From: Ktedonobacterales bacterium
Lineage (GTDB): Bacteria > Chloroflexota > Ktedonobacteria > Ktedonobacterales > JADMIN01
NCBI GenBank assembly: GCA_025450405.1
Contig: JANWHL010000189.1
Location: 1 to 8,312, forward strand
Direction of reading: 5' to 3'
Length of the DNA stretch: 8,312 bases
Made by a program: the position numbers and the translations under genes. Within the stretch, counting starts at the first letter, position 1; every line of letters begins with the position of its first letter. The notes beneath the pieces are model-generated. The model had not been told where the DNA came from. It saw only the letters and a program-made list of their open reading frames with translations, and did not search any database. Of this stretch, positions 1 to 6,240 are shown piece after piece.

Positions 1-70
1 CCCCCCCCCCCCCCCCCCCCCCCCCCCCGGGGGGGGGGGGGGGGGGGGGGGGGGGCGGGGCCCCGGGGGG
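1..70. repeat. C28-G27 homopolymer pair and GC-only edge sequence
   Basis: Twenty-eight C are followed directly by 27 G, then by short C and G runs up to base 70, with no A or T in the stretch. The first 55 bases form an almost perfect self-complementary arm pair. Long pure G or C runs meeting head to head are typical of low-quality or two-colour-chemistry read ends that an assembler has joined, and this stretch sits at the window edge. I read it as probably artefactual and not as a biological hairpin. Its presence also makes the nearby 3' end of the transporter gene less trustworthy. Confidence 0.8.
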
Positions 71-127
71 CTGAAGGTCATCCCTCGCCATCGCGGCCCT
101 CCTTCCGCCTCCCCCTCGCCATCGTAA

Positions 128-1603
128 TTAAGGGGGGGCTGGGGGGTGAGGACCCGCGGCCCGCACACAATCCACGCACGAGCCCACCGGAGAGCCGGCG
201 GGAGTGGGCGCCGTGCCTCCGCCGCCCGCGGCGGCCTTCGGGGCGGCCCGCAGATTCATCAGCGCGTAGATACCCCCGATGATGCAGAGGATCCCCGCGA
301 CGCCGAAGATGGTGTCGATCGGCCCGAAATGGACGCCCAGGACATCCGTGTTGAAGCCCGCGAGAACCGTACTGGCCAGGTAGCCGGCGAGCGCCAGCGA
401 GATCAGGTTCGAGATGTTGACAAGGGGGACGAGGATGGCTGTCACCCGCCCGACGAGCTCACGCGGCGTCACCTGGAGCATCAGCGGGCTGATGGCCACG
501 TTCAGCGCCGCCTGCGGGATGCCCACCAGGAAGATCACCACCAACGCCGGGACATAGGCCGTCATGCGCGACCAGACCAGCACGAGCACGCCCAGCGCGA
601 CGAAGGTGAGCCACACCGTGCGCTCCAGGCCGATGCGCGGCACAAAGGCGCTAGCGAGCGCCGCACCCAGCAGGACGCCGAACGCCAGCGCCCCGCCCAC
701 AAACCCATAGAGCTGGACCGGCCCATGGACATTCCCCACCCAGAAAAAGAAGTCGAGGGCGTTGAGCGCGCCAGCGGCGAGGAAGACGAGCGAGCCAACC
801 AGACCAAGCGTGCGCAGGACCCGATTTCCGGCGAAGAAGCGGATGCCGGCGAACAGCTCTCGCAGAAAGTGCCCGCGCTGGCCCGGCGCCACACTGGAGG
901 CGGACTTGGGCGCACGCATGGCCAGCACCACGACGTACGCCACGACGAACGACAGGGCGTCGATCACCACGGCCCACTGGACGCCAAAGCTGAAGAGCAG
1001 CGGCGCCGCCACCGGCGGCCCGATGATCGCGGCCAGCGCGAACGCGACCTGATCGAGACCTGTCGCGCGCGGGCGCAGCGGCTCTTCGACCACGTCGCCG
1101 ATCAGCGCGATGGCGGCGGGATTCGCGAATTGATTGCAGGCGTAGACGACGAACACGACCGCATAGATCGCCCCGAGCGTCCAGGATACGGGCGGATGAC
1201 TGCCCTGCGCGAACGGCAGCATGTTGAGCGAGGCGGGCAGCGGCAGCCGCACGAGGCCAGCCAGGAAGAGCAGCAGCACCACCGCGACGGCCTGGACGAG
1301 GAACATCGCCAGCATGGTGCGCTGCTTGTCCCAGCGGTCGACGAAGACCCCGGCGGCCGGCCCGATCAGCAGCACCGGCAGGGCGGCGGCGACCAGGCCG
1401 CCGCTGACGGCGAGCGGCGCGATCGCCTGGCCCTTGAGGAGGACCGCCGCGATCCACAGCACGAGCGTGGTGTTGAAGACATAATCGCCCACGATGGAGA
1501 TCGTGCCGCCAAAAAACAGGAGCGCGAAGTTGCGATTGATGAGCAAGCCGACCTTGGCGGGTCTGGTCGGCGCGGTCGCGGGTGTTCGCGTCTGGTCGTC
1601 CAT
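128..1603 (-). CDS. MFS transporter, probable drug or macrolide-type exporter
   Basis: Predicted 491-residue inner-membrane secondary transporter. Hydrophobic segments run through most of residues 25-455, as in a 12-helix major facilitator. The loop after helix 2 carries a motif A-like stretch, GPAAGVFVDRWDKQR (residues 81-95), typical of the MFS_3 group of proton-driven exporters such as EntS-like and macrolide efflux proteins. The ATG at 1603 was chosen because AGGAGG lies six bases upstream; an in-frame ATG at 1675 lacks such a site and adds a basic, non-membrane leader. The last 40 or so residues are rich in Gly, Pro and Ala (AAAGGGG, PHPPAPP) and lie beside the low-complexity window edge, so the true C-terminus may be shorter. 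The gene lies downstream of a winged-helix regulator on the same strand, which suggests co-transcription and repressor control. The substrate cannot be read from the sequence. Confidence 0.88.
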   Translation of the reverse strand: MDDQTRTPATAPTRPAKVGLLINRNFALLFFGGTISIVGDYVFNTTLVLWIAAVLLKGQAIAPLAVSGGLVAAALPVLLIGPAAGVFVDRWDKQRTMLAMFLVQAVAVVLLLFLAGLVRLPLPASLNMLPFAQGSHPPVSWTLGAIYAVVFVVYACNQFANPAAIALIGDVVEEPLRPRATGLDQVAFALAAIIGPPVAAPLLFSFGVQWAVVIDALSFVVAYVVVLAMRAPKSASSVAPGQRGHFLRELFAGIRFFAGNRVLRTLGLVGSLVFLAAGALNALDFFFWVGNVHGPVQLYGFVGGALAFGVLLGAALASAFVPRIGLERTVWLTFVALGVLVLVWSRMTAYVPALVVIFLVGIPQAALNVAISPLMLQVTPRELVGRVTAILVPLVNISNLISLALAGYLASTVLAGFNTDVLGVHFGPIDTIFGVAGILCIIGGIYALMNLRAAPKAAAGGGGTAPTPAGSPVGSCVDCVRAAGPHPPAPP

Positions 1604-1682
1604 GGGGGTCCTCCTGAGACGAGTACCAGCAAGACATCTCGAGGGGCGCGAAGGCGGGCGGCCCTGGGACTCCATCTCTGCC

Positions 1683-1784
1683 TAGGCCACCTCGGTGGCC
1701 TTCGTAGCCGGATGCTTGGTAGGGGCGTCCGGTAGACGCCCGTCGCGTCTTCAGAGAGTCTCTGGGGGAGACCCATCGCCTGGC
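1683..1784 (+). repeat. Intergenic hairpin repeat, copy A
   Basis: This copy fills the gap between the regulator and transporter genes. It opens with TAGGCCAC-CTCG-GTGGCC-TTCGTAGCC (hairpin at 1685-1700). It ends with a 40-bp block at 1745-1784 that matches 6138-6177 at 38 of 40 positions. That block contains a second hairpin, GAGTCTC-TGGGG-GAGACCC (1756-1774, one mismatch). The middle part (1710-1744) is not shared with the other copy. The element has no coding potential I trust. It looks like one member of a dispersed intergenic repeat family, written here in the plus orientation. It may act as a transcript-end or RNA-stability element between two genes of one unit. Confidence 0.8.
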
Positions 1785-1789
1785 GGCGA

Positions 1790-2710
1790 CTATCCCTCCT
1801 TGCGCTTGAGCACCTCGCGCACAGCGGGCGAGGCAAAGAGGACACCGCGATGGTGGAAACGCGCGATGGCGCGATCTGCGAGCTCGGCGGGGATGTCGCG
1901 TGCGAAGCTGCAGTAGCCCATGACGGTGAGGTCAAGCGGCCTGCCCTCGGCCACCACTTGCTCCAGGTCCTTGCGCGAGTAAGCGGTGAGTCCGGCGACG
2001 AACGAGCGCCTGGCGCCGGGCTTGGCGCGGGCGAGCGGGCGGGCGGATGTCGCGGCGCTGGGGGATGCCGCGGCGTCATCATCGGCGTCCGCACTCGTGC
2101 CGACGCCACTGTCAGCGAGGCGTTCGGCGGCGGGCGTATGCGTCTCGTAAACGATCTGGTTGTAGGTAACCGCACGCTCTCCCGCGCTGCCGCGTGGCTC
2201 GCTGTATGGATCGAACAACGCGCGCATCGCCGCCCCCAGGCGCTTGGCATCGTCGAGCGTGAGCCACACATGCTCGGTTGTGATTCCGATCATGGGCGCC
2301 GCGTCAGCTTCGAACGCCTGCCGGCGGATGCCGTCGGTGAGGGTGCGCAGGAAGCCCTGATTGATCAGCTGGAGTTGTTCGTTGGCGGCGGCCGCGCCCT
2401 CGTCGGGGGTCATGCCGCGCAGAATGGTGCCGGGGACGTTGATGTTCCGCGCGACGGTCCGGTAATACTTTTCGAGAATGCCGCCCTTCTCACGGGTGGC
2501 CACGAGCCGGAGCAGCCCCACCCGCTCCAGCTCGCGTACATGGTAGTGGATCTTGGCCGGGGGCTCTTCGAGCAGGGCGCCGAGCTGGGTCACCGTCATG
2601 GCGCGGCGTTCGAGGGCGCTCCCAATCCGCATGCGCAGCTCGTCGGCGACGGCGCGCAGTTGCTCCACGGTCTCGATGTTGTAGACCTCAGGGATGTCGT
2701 TGTCATCCAT
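1790..2710 (-). CDS. ArsR-like winged-helix transcriptional regulator
   Basis: This 306-residue protein has an N-terminal winged helix (about residues 16-90). The helix-turn-helix is MTVTQLGALLEEPPAKIHYH (residues 38-57) and the wing is around REKGGILEKYYR (73-84), as in ArsR/HTH_20-type regulators of efflux genes. There is no CXC-type metal motif and only one cysteine (267), so a metal sensor of the SmtB/ArsR kind is unlikely. Residues 198-235 are an Ala/Ser/Asp-rich linker. The last 70 residues form a second conserved-looking part (MGYCSFARDIPAELADRA, then FHHRG) that I do not recognise and that could be a ligand-binding or oligomer domain. The start at 2710 abuts a perfect palindrome and a strong promoter, and a GGAG lies eight bases upstream of the ATG, inside the palindrome. 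An MFS exporter follows on the same strand, so this is probably its local repressor. Whether it represses or activates is inferred. Confidence 0.85.
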   Translation of the reverse strand: MDDNDIPEVYNIETVEQLRAVADELRMRIGSALERRAMTVTQLGALLEEPPAKIHYHVRELERVGLLRLVATREKGGILEKYYRTVARNINVPGTILRGMTPDEGAAAANEQLQLINQGFLRTLTDGIRRQAFEADAAPMIGITTEHVWLTLDDAKRLGAAMRALFDPYSEPRGSAGERAVTYNQIVYETHTPAAERLADSGVGTSADADDDAAASPSAATSARPLARAKPGARRSFVAGLTAYSRKDLEQVVAEGRPLDLTVMGYCSFARDIPAELADRAIARFHHRGVLFASPAVREVLKRKEG

Positions 2711-2712
2711 TG

Positions 2713-2748
2713 AATTTACTCCATCAAATTTTCTTGATGGAGTAAATT
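2713..2748. promoter_or_regulatory. Perfect palindromic operator, 15-bp arms
   Basis: The left arm AATTTACTCCATCAA (2713-2727) and right arm TTGATGGAGTAAATT (2734-2748) are exact inverse complements separated by six bases. The AT-rich composition stands out from the surrounding GC-rich DNA. The palindrome starts two bases upstream of the regulator's ATG and reaches into the -10 box, and it contains the ribosome-binding GGAG. Transcription would start inside it, so the messenger cannot form the whole hairpin. This favours a DNA site bound by a dimeric regulator, most simply autorepression by the adjacent winged-helix protein. Confidence 0.85.
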
Positions 2749-2774
2749 GTACTGATACCCCGGACCTCTGTCAA
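2746..2774 (-). promoter_or_regulatory. SigA-type promoter of the regulator-MFS unit
   Basis: On the minus strand TTGACA (2774-2769) and TACAAT (2751-2746) are separated by exactly 17 bases. This is a full consensus -35 and a five-of-six -10. The predicted start lies near 2740, about 30 bases before the ATG. The -10 overlaps the outer three bases of the palindrome, so a bound repressor would block polymerase directly. Confidence 0.8.
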
Positions 2775-2796
2775 GGGCCACGGCAAACTCGTCCGC

Positions 2797-2837
2797 AATC
2801 CGCCGTCAACCCGCCGTCAATCCGCCGTCAATACGCC
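2797..2837. repeat. 11-bp tandem repeat at the proS 3' end
   Basis: The unit AATCCGCCGTC occurs at 2797-2807, as AACCCGCCGTC at 2808-2818, again at 2819-2829, and partly (AATACGCC) from 2830. The last units overlap the proS stop codon (2828-2830) and its final codons, as if the gene end had been duplicated by slippage. No T-rich terminator is visible between proS and the next promoter. Confidence 0.85.
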
Positions 2838-4309
2838 TTGCCGAAGACCGCCCACTTCGCCGCCGGCTTACCGCAGCGGACGCATGCTCCGGACCCGCCG
2901 GGCTGGTCGAGCGGCAGGCACCGAATCGTCGCCTGCGTACGCGTCTTCACCTCCGCCTCGCACGCGGCATCCCCGCACCACCACGCCTCCACGAATCCCA
3001 GATGCTCACGGTCGGCCATGCGCTCGGCGAGCTCATCAAAGCTGCTCGCGCGATAGGTGCGGCTGGCGCGGAAGGCCACGGCCTGGTCGTAGAGCGCGCG
3101 CTGGATCTCGTCGAGCAGGGCGGGCACGCGGCTGCCGAGCTCGCCCACGGCGACGGACTCCTTGGCGGTGCGGTCGGTGCGCGGCACCAGGACCACCTCG
3201 CCCTTCTGGGCGTCGCGCGGGCCGATCTCGATGCGCAGAGGCACGCCGCGCAGCTCCCAGTGGCTGTATTTGAAGCCGGGCCGCTCCTCGCGCCAATCGG
3301 CCTTGACCCGCACCCCGGCGGCGCGCAGCGTCGCCTCGACCTCGGCCACCACGGCGGCCACCGCTTCGCGCTCGGCCTCCTTGCGCCAGATCGGCACGAT
3401 GATCGCCTGGGTGGGCGCCACGCGCGGCGGCAGGCGCAGACCCGACGCGTCGCCGTGTACCATGACGAGCGCCCCGATGATGCGCGTGCTCATGCCCCAG
3501 CTCGTCGTCCAGGCGATCTTCACTTGGCCGTCAGCGTCCTGAAACTTGATGTCGAAGGCGCGCGCGAAGTTCTGGCCGAGATTGTGGGACGTGCCGGCCT
3601 GCAGTGCCTTGCCGTCTCCCATCATGGCCTCCAACGTGTATGTGCGCAGCGCCCCGGCGAAACGCTCGCTATCCGACTTCAGGCCAGGGATCACTGGCAT
3701 CGCCAGCTCGCGCTCCACAAAGTCCTGGTAGACCTGGTGGAGGATCAGCAGGGTCTCGCGCTCGGCGTCGTCCTCAGTCCGGTGGACGGTGTGACCCTCC
3801 TGCCAGAGGAACTCCGACGTGCGCAGGAAGAGCCGCGTGCGCTTCTCCCAGCGGACGACGTTGGCCCACTGGTTGATCAGCAGCGGCAGATCGCGATAGC
3901 TCTGCACCCAGCGGGCATAGGCATGTCCGATGATCGTCTCGGACGTCGGCCGCACCACGAGCGGCTCAGCCAGCTCCTCCGACCCCGCGCGGGTCACCCA
4001 CGCCACTTCGGGCGCGAACCCCTCCACATGCTCGGCCTCGCGCTGCAGAAAGCTCCCCGGAATGAACAGCGGAAAATAGGCGTTCTCGTGGCCGGTCGCC
4101 TTGATCCGGTCGTCGATCCCGCGCTGGGCGTTCTCCCATATCGCGTACCCGTACGGGCGGATGATCATGCAGCCGCGGACGGGCGAGTCCTCAGCCATCT
4201 CCGCCTTACGCACCGTGTCCTGGTACCACTGCGAGAAGTCGTCTTTGTCGGCCAGTTCCTCGACGAATCGGGCCTCGCCGCTGGCTCCCGTGTCCTCGTC
4301 CACACTCAT
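2828..4309 (-). CDS. proS: Prolyl-tRNA synthetase, archaeal/eukaryotic type (ProS type 3)
   Basis: This 493-residue class II aminoacyl-tRNA synthetase charges tRNA-Pro with proline in the cytoplasm. Visible landmarks are RPYGYAIWENAQ (residues 51-62, motif 1 region), the proline-site RPTSE (120-124), motif 2 with RTRLFLRTSEFLWQEGHT (157-174), and motif 3 with LPPRVAPTQ (293-301). There is no roughly 180-residue editing insertion between motifs 2 and 3, so this is the type without that domain. The C-terminus carries the type 3 zinc domain: Cys445 and Cys450, then Cys476 and Cys479, ending in the usual terminal Tyr. I chose the start at 4309 because the longer frame to 4543 runs through the T-box antiterminator and terminator, which cannot be translated in a functional leader. 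The site GGAG is only three bases from this ATG. An alternative ATG at 4351 would add 14 residues. Expression is expected to rise when uncharged tRNA-Pro accumulates. Confidence 0.95.
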   Translation of the reverse strand: MSVDEDTGASGEARFVEELADKDDFSQWYQDTVRKAEMAEDSPVRGCMIIRPYGYAIWENAQRGIDDRIKATGHENAYFPLFIPGSFLQREAEHVEGFAPEVAWVTRAGSEELAEPLVVRPTSETIIGHAYARWVQSYRDLPLLINQWANVVRWEKRTRLFLRTSEFLWQEGHTVHRTEDDAERETLLILHQVYQDFVERELAMPVIPGLKSDSERFAGALRTYTLEAMMGDGKALQAGTSHNLGQNFARAFDIKFQDADGQVKIAWTTSWGMSTRIIGALVMVHGDASGLRLPPRVAPTQAIIVPIWRKEAEREAVAAVVAEVEATLRAAGVRVKADWREERPGFKYSHWELRGVPLRIEIGPRDAQKGEVVLVPRTDRTAKESVAVGELGSRVPALLDEIQRALYDQAVAFRASRTYRASSFDELAERMADREHLGFVEAWWCGDAACEAEVKTRTQATIRCLPLDQPGGSGACVRCGKPAAKWAVFGKAY

Positions 4310-4436
4310 AGTCTCCACGTCCCTTTCTGGCGCACCCCGCGCCCGGCTCATGCGTTCACCCGGGCACGGCGCATGCCCAGCCCGCAAAGCACACGCGGCA
4401 TTCGAACATGTCGCGATCGCGTCCCAACAACCCAAC

Positions 4437-4475
4437 AAAAAGCCCGCCCCTCGAGTCCATGACTCCGAGGGCGGG
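4437..4475 (-). terminator. Regulated intrinsic terminator of the proS T-box
   Basis: The left arm starting CCCGCCCTCG (from 4475) pairs with the right arm ending GAGGGGCGGG (to 4443), with one bulged G on each side, an upper GAGTC/GACTC stem and an ATG loop. Five T follow at 4441-4437. The left arm uses the same CCCGC-CCTC bases as the antiterminator, so the two folds exclude each other. Confidence 0.93.
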
Positions 4476-4790
4476 TTACTGGCTTCCCGCGCTACCACCT
4501 CGCTCGGGCGTCCGCGTGGCGTGCTCATTCCGCGCGCCGACACCCACTCAGTCCGCGCCGCCGGCCGCCCCGCCCCTTGGCGGGGACGGGTGACTTCGCG
4601 TCGCGGCGTCCCGCGATAACGGGGGACCTCCGGCGACCTTTTCCGGTTGCCACGCGTCCGCTGGGACGGCGGCGATCAGGTTCTCGATCGCGACTCACGG
4701 GTCGGTTCGGCGGGTGCCCGCGCCGGCTCTCACTCTCCCGGCTCGCTGGAGGGGGCGGCGTGCGCCTACTACTCCCGATCGGCGTCTCCA
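4437..4790 (-). promoter_or_regulatory. T-box leader riboswitch of proS (proline, CCG specifier)
   Basis: On the minus strand Stem I can be built. GAC (4786-4784) pairs with GTC (4694-4692) and CGGG (4777-4774) with CCCG (4701-4698), with a kink-turn-like TGA between them. The specifier loop has AGTAGTA (4773-4767) facing GAA-CCG-A, and the specifier codon CCG at 4705-4703 is proline, agreeing with the gene downstream. The distal part has the usual AGCGAGCC ... GTGAGAGCC pattern near 4750-4725. The antiterminator is complete: GAGG (4501-4498), the bulge TGGTAGC (4497-4491), GCGGG (4490-4486), then CCCGC and CCTC (4475-4467). The TGGT bulge can pair with ACCA, as expected for a tRNA-Pro with discriminator A. 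The family bulge is usually TGGNACC, so the C-to-G change is a small deviation. Uncharged tRNA-Pro should stabilise the antiterminator and let proS be transcribed. Confidence 0.93.
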
Positions 4791-4872
4791 TCATGATGAA
4801 GGTTGATCGTGGTGCTTGTTGCTCGTGCTGATGCCTTTGGGCATGCGGCGGTACATGGCTGCTCCGCCCGCA

Positions 4873-4901
4873 GTGTGACACGCCGCCCGCGGCCGCGTCA
4901 A
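4873..4901 (-). promoter_or_regulatory. Possible promoter of the proS T-box transcript
   Basis: TTGACG (4901-4896) and TCACAC (4878-4873) are 17 bases apart on the minus strand, about 85 bases before Stem I. The -35 is good but the -10 is poor. An ATGCC-TTTG-GGCAT hairpin (4831-4844) would fall in the early leader. A promoter is required somewhere here, but this exact choice is weak. Confidence 0.3.
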
Positions 4902-5075
4902 GGCACAGGTGCCCAATGAAAGGCCAATCCCCCGAAAATGGCTCCAGGGCCGAGCCGCCGCCTCGCGACATGTTCAACCCCGGCGCTGACACCGCGCCGT
5001 CCGTTCGCTTTCTTCGATTATCGCCCGATGGTTGTGCCGACGCCGGCCCTCGCGCAAGCGCCGCTTGCCAGCCAG

Positions 5076-5193
5076 GATTACACGCGGAACTTCAATTCCG
5101 TATCTTCGCCAAACCGCTACCGTCCCCCATGGCCGATCCCATTTTCAGGTCTCCACACCCCGCCGCCAGCATGATTATGCGCGGAACTTCAAT
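5076..5193. repeat. Two 21-bp direct repeats, 97 bp apart
   Basis: GATTACACGCGGAACTTCAAT (read as GATTA, CA, then CGCGGAACTTCAAT) at 5076-5096 recurs at 5173-5193 with TG in place of CA, that is 19 of 21 matches. GCCAG precedes both copies by zero to three bases. The remaining sequence of this divergent proS/dinB spacer (4902-5307) shows no gene I can support: its open frames lack ribosome sites and recognisable protein features. Two copies are too few for a CRISPR array. The repeats may be regulator sites or a remnant of a longer dispersed element. Confidence 0.6.
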
Positions 5194-5307
5194 GCAGCAT
5201 CCTTCCCCACCCGCGACGCTCGCCCTCGGTCGTCACCCCGCCCGTGCTGCGCCGGCGCACGCGCCCGCCGCCATCGTTGAATGGCCCTGCCAGGGTGCCA
5301 CGACGGC

Positions 5308-5336
5308 TTGATCGCGGCCAGCGGCTGGCCTACAAT
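5308..5336 (+). promoter_or_regulatory. Promoter of the DinB-like gene with palindromic spacer
   Basis: TTGATC (5308-5313) and TACAAT (5331-5336) are separated by 17 bases, giving four-of-six and five-of-six matches to the housekeeping consensus. The spacer contains a perfect inverted repeat, GGCCAGC-G-GCTGGCC (5316-5330), which occupies nearly all of it. A factor bound there would sit between the two boxes. The predicted leader is about 100 bases. Confidence 0.65.
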
Positions 5337-5444
5337 GCCAAAAAGCGGGCGAGCGCGGGGCGCCAGCCACACCGCAACAGCCACAGGACGCCACCAGTCA
5401 ACACCAGCGCGGGCAAAGCAGAGACCAAGGGAGGAGCGGCGGCG

Positions 5445-5966
5445 ATGAGCACGACATCACCGATGCCACCGCGAGCGGCGGATGGCCGCGCGGCGCTACT
5501 GGCGCTGAATCAACGGCTCGGCGCCGCGCTGACCGTGCTGCTCTACGACCTCGACCGCCAGCGACTCCACGCCCGCGCGCCCGCGATCGATGAGCGCCCC
5601 CTCGCCATGGTCGCGCGGCATGCGTACGCCGGTGTGGTGGAGGCCGCCACGGCGGCCGCGATGGGTCTCTGGCGGGACGAGGCGACAATGGACGCGCCAA
5701 TGGCAACCGCTGACGTGTCCGAGGCGACGACGGAGACCGTCGCGGACCTGCTGGCGGCCCTCGACGGGATGCGGGCGCGGGTGGACGCGCTCATCGAAGG
5801 CCTCGATCCAGGCGCGCTGGACCGCGAGCTCGATCTGCCCTGGGGCGAGCGGCTCAGCGCGCTCGACGCCATCGCCGACGCCCTGGCCCATGGGTTCCTG
5901 CACGCCGGCAACATCGCGGGCATCCGCGCGCTGGCGGGCTTCCCCACGCCCGCGGCCGAAGACTGA
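5445..5966 (+). CDS. DinB-like four-helix metalloenzyme-family protein
   Basis: This 173-residue protein is mostly helical and of the size normal for DinB/YfiT-like proteins. The three histidines that hold a divalent metal in this fold can be placed: His59 (MVARHAYAG) at the end of the second helix region, and His149 with His153 (LAHGFLHAGNIAGI) in the C-terminal helix, the usual HxxxH followed by the G-[NQ]-I pattern. Family members include thiol transferases using bacillithiol or mycothiol and many damage-induced proteins of unknown reaction, so no substrate can be named. The ATG at 5445 was chosen because GGAGGAG lies eight bases upstream; the frame extends further upstream but without features. 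A good promoter lies about 110 bases before it. The gene is followed by strong hairpins and not directly by coaX, so joint transcription is uncertain. Confidence 0.8.
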   Translation: MSTTSPMPPRAADGRAALLALNQRLGAALTVLLYDLDRQRLHARAPAIDERPLAMVARHAYAGVVEAATAAAMGLWRDEATMDAPMATADVSEATTETVADLLAALDGMRARVDALIEGLDPGALDRELDLPWGERLSALDAIADALAHGFLHAGNIAGIRALAGFPTPAAED

Positions 5967-5990
5967 GCCCGCCGAGTGGTACCATGTCCG

Positions 5991-6014
5991 CCAGGGCCAC
6001 CTGCGTGGCCCTGG
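5991..6014. repeat. 10-bp perfect hairpin after the DinB-like gene
   Basis: CCAGGGCCAC-CTGC-GTGGCCCTGG has a 10-bp stem with a four-base loop, 25 bases after the stop codon. No T run follows, so it is not a textbook intrinsic terminator, although it could end or stabilise the transcript. Its core GGCCAC-N4-GTGGCC is the same motif as in the intergenic repeats downstream (6032-6047 and 6069-6084) and in copy A. Confidence 0.8.
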
Positions 6015-6031
6015 CATTCCATCGCCGCCCA

Positions 6032-6197
6032 GGCCACGCCGGTGGCCAAAGTCTGCAATCTCCGGATAGGCCACGTAGGTGGCCTTCGTAGCCAAAGGCT
6101 TCCAGGTGCGTCTTCAGGCGCCTGGCTTCTTCCAGGTGCGTCTTCAGAGGGTCTCTGGGGGAGACCCGTCGCCTGGCAACTTCAGCCGCCTGGCAAC
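6032..6197 (+). repeat. Intergenic hairpin repeat, copy B, with internal duplication
   Basis: Hairpins GGCCAC-GCCG-GTGGCC (6032-6047) and GGCCAC-GTAG-GTGGCC (6069-6084) lie in series. From 6067 to 6093 the sequence matches the start of copy A (25 of 27), and 6138-6177 matches its end (38 of 40). The end block includes the perfect hairpin GGGTCTC-TGGGG-GAGACCC (6149-6167). The middle contains a 19-bp direct duplication, CTTCCAGGTGCGTCTTCAG, at 6099-6117 and 6129-6147, and CGCCTGGCAAC occurs twice at the end (6170-6180 and 6187-6197). The whole element lies between the DinB-like gene and coaX, in the same orientation relative to the sequence as copy A. Confidence 0.8.
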
Positions 6198-6240
6198 CGC
6201 CACAATGCGCCCGTCGGACTCAGCGAGGAGTTTACGAGCC

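Noticed and set aside
146..1735. 529-codon open frame on the plus strand opposite the transporter
   Set aside because: It is the antisense shadow of a high-GC gene: the product is Arg/His/Gln-rich with no domain pattern, while the minus strand gives a clear membrane transporter with a ribosome site.
3002..4462. 486-codon open frame on the plus strand opposite proS
   Set aside because: Antisense shadow. The minus strand encodes a complete synthetase with all class II motifs, and this frame also runs over the T-box terminator.
4310..4543. N-terminal extension of ProS by 78 codons
   Set aside because: It would translate the antiterminator and terminator of the T-box, and the synthetase family starts near the ATG at 4309.
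4525..4992. 155-codon minus-strand frame upstream of proS
   Set aside because: It coincides with T-box Stem I and its leader; the bases are explained by RNA structure, and the peptide is Arg/Pro-rich without features.
5076..5193. CRISPR array
   Set aside because: Only two imperfect repeats with a 76-bp gap and no cas genes.
6079..6240. 54-codon N-terminal extension of CoaX
   Set aside because: The sequence is the intergenic repeat, whose copy A lies outside any such gene. The ATG at 6241 has a ribosome site and matches the family start.
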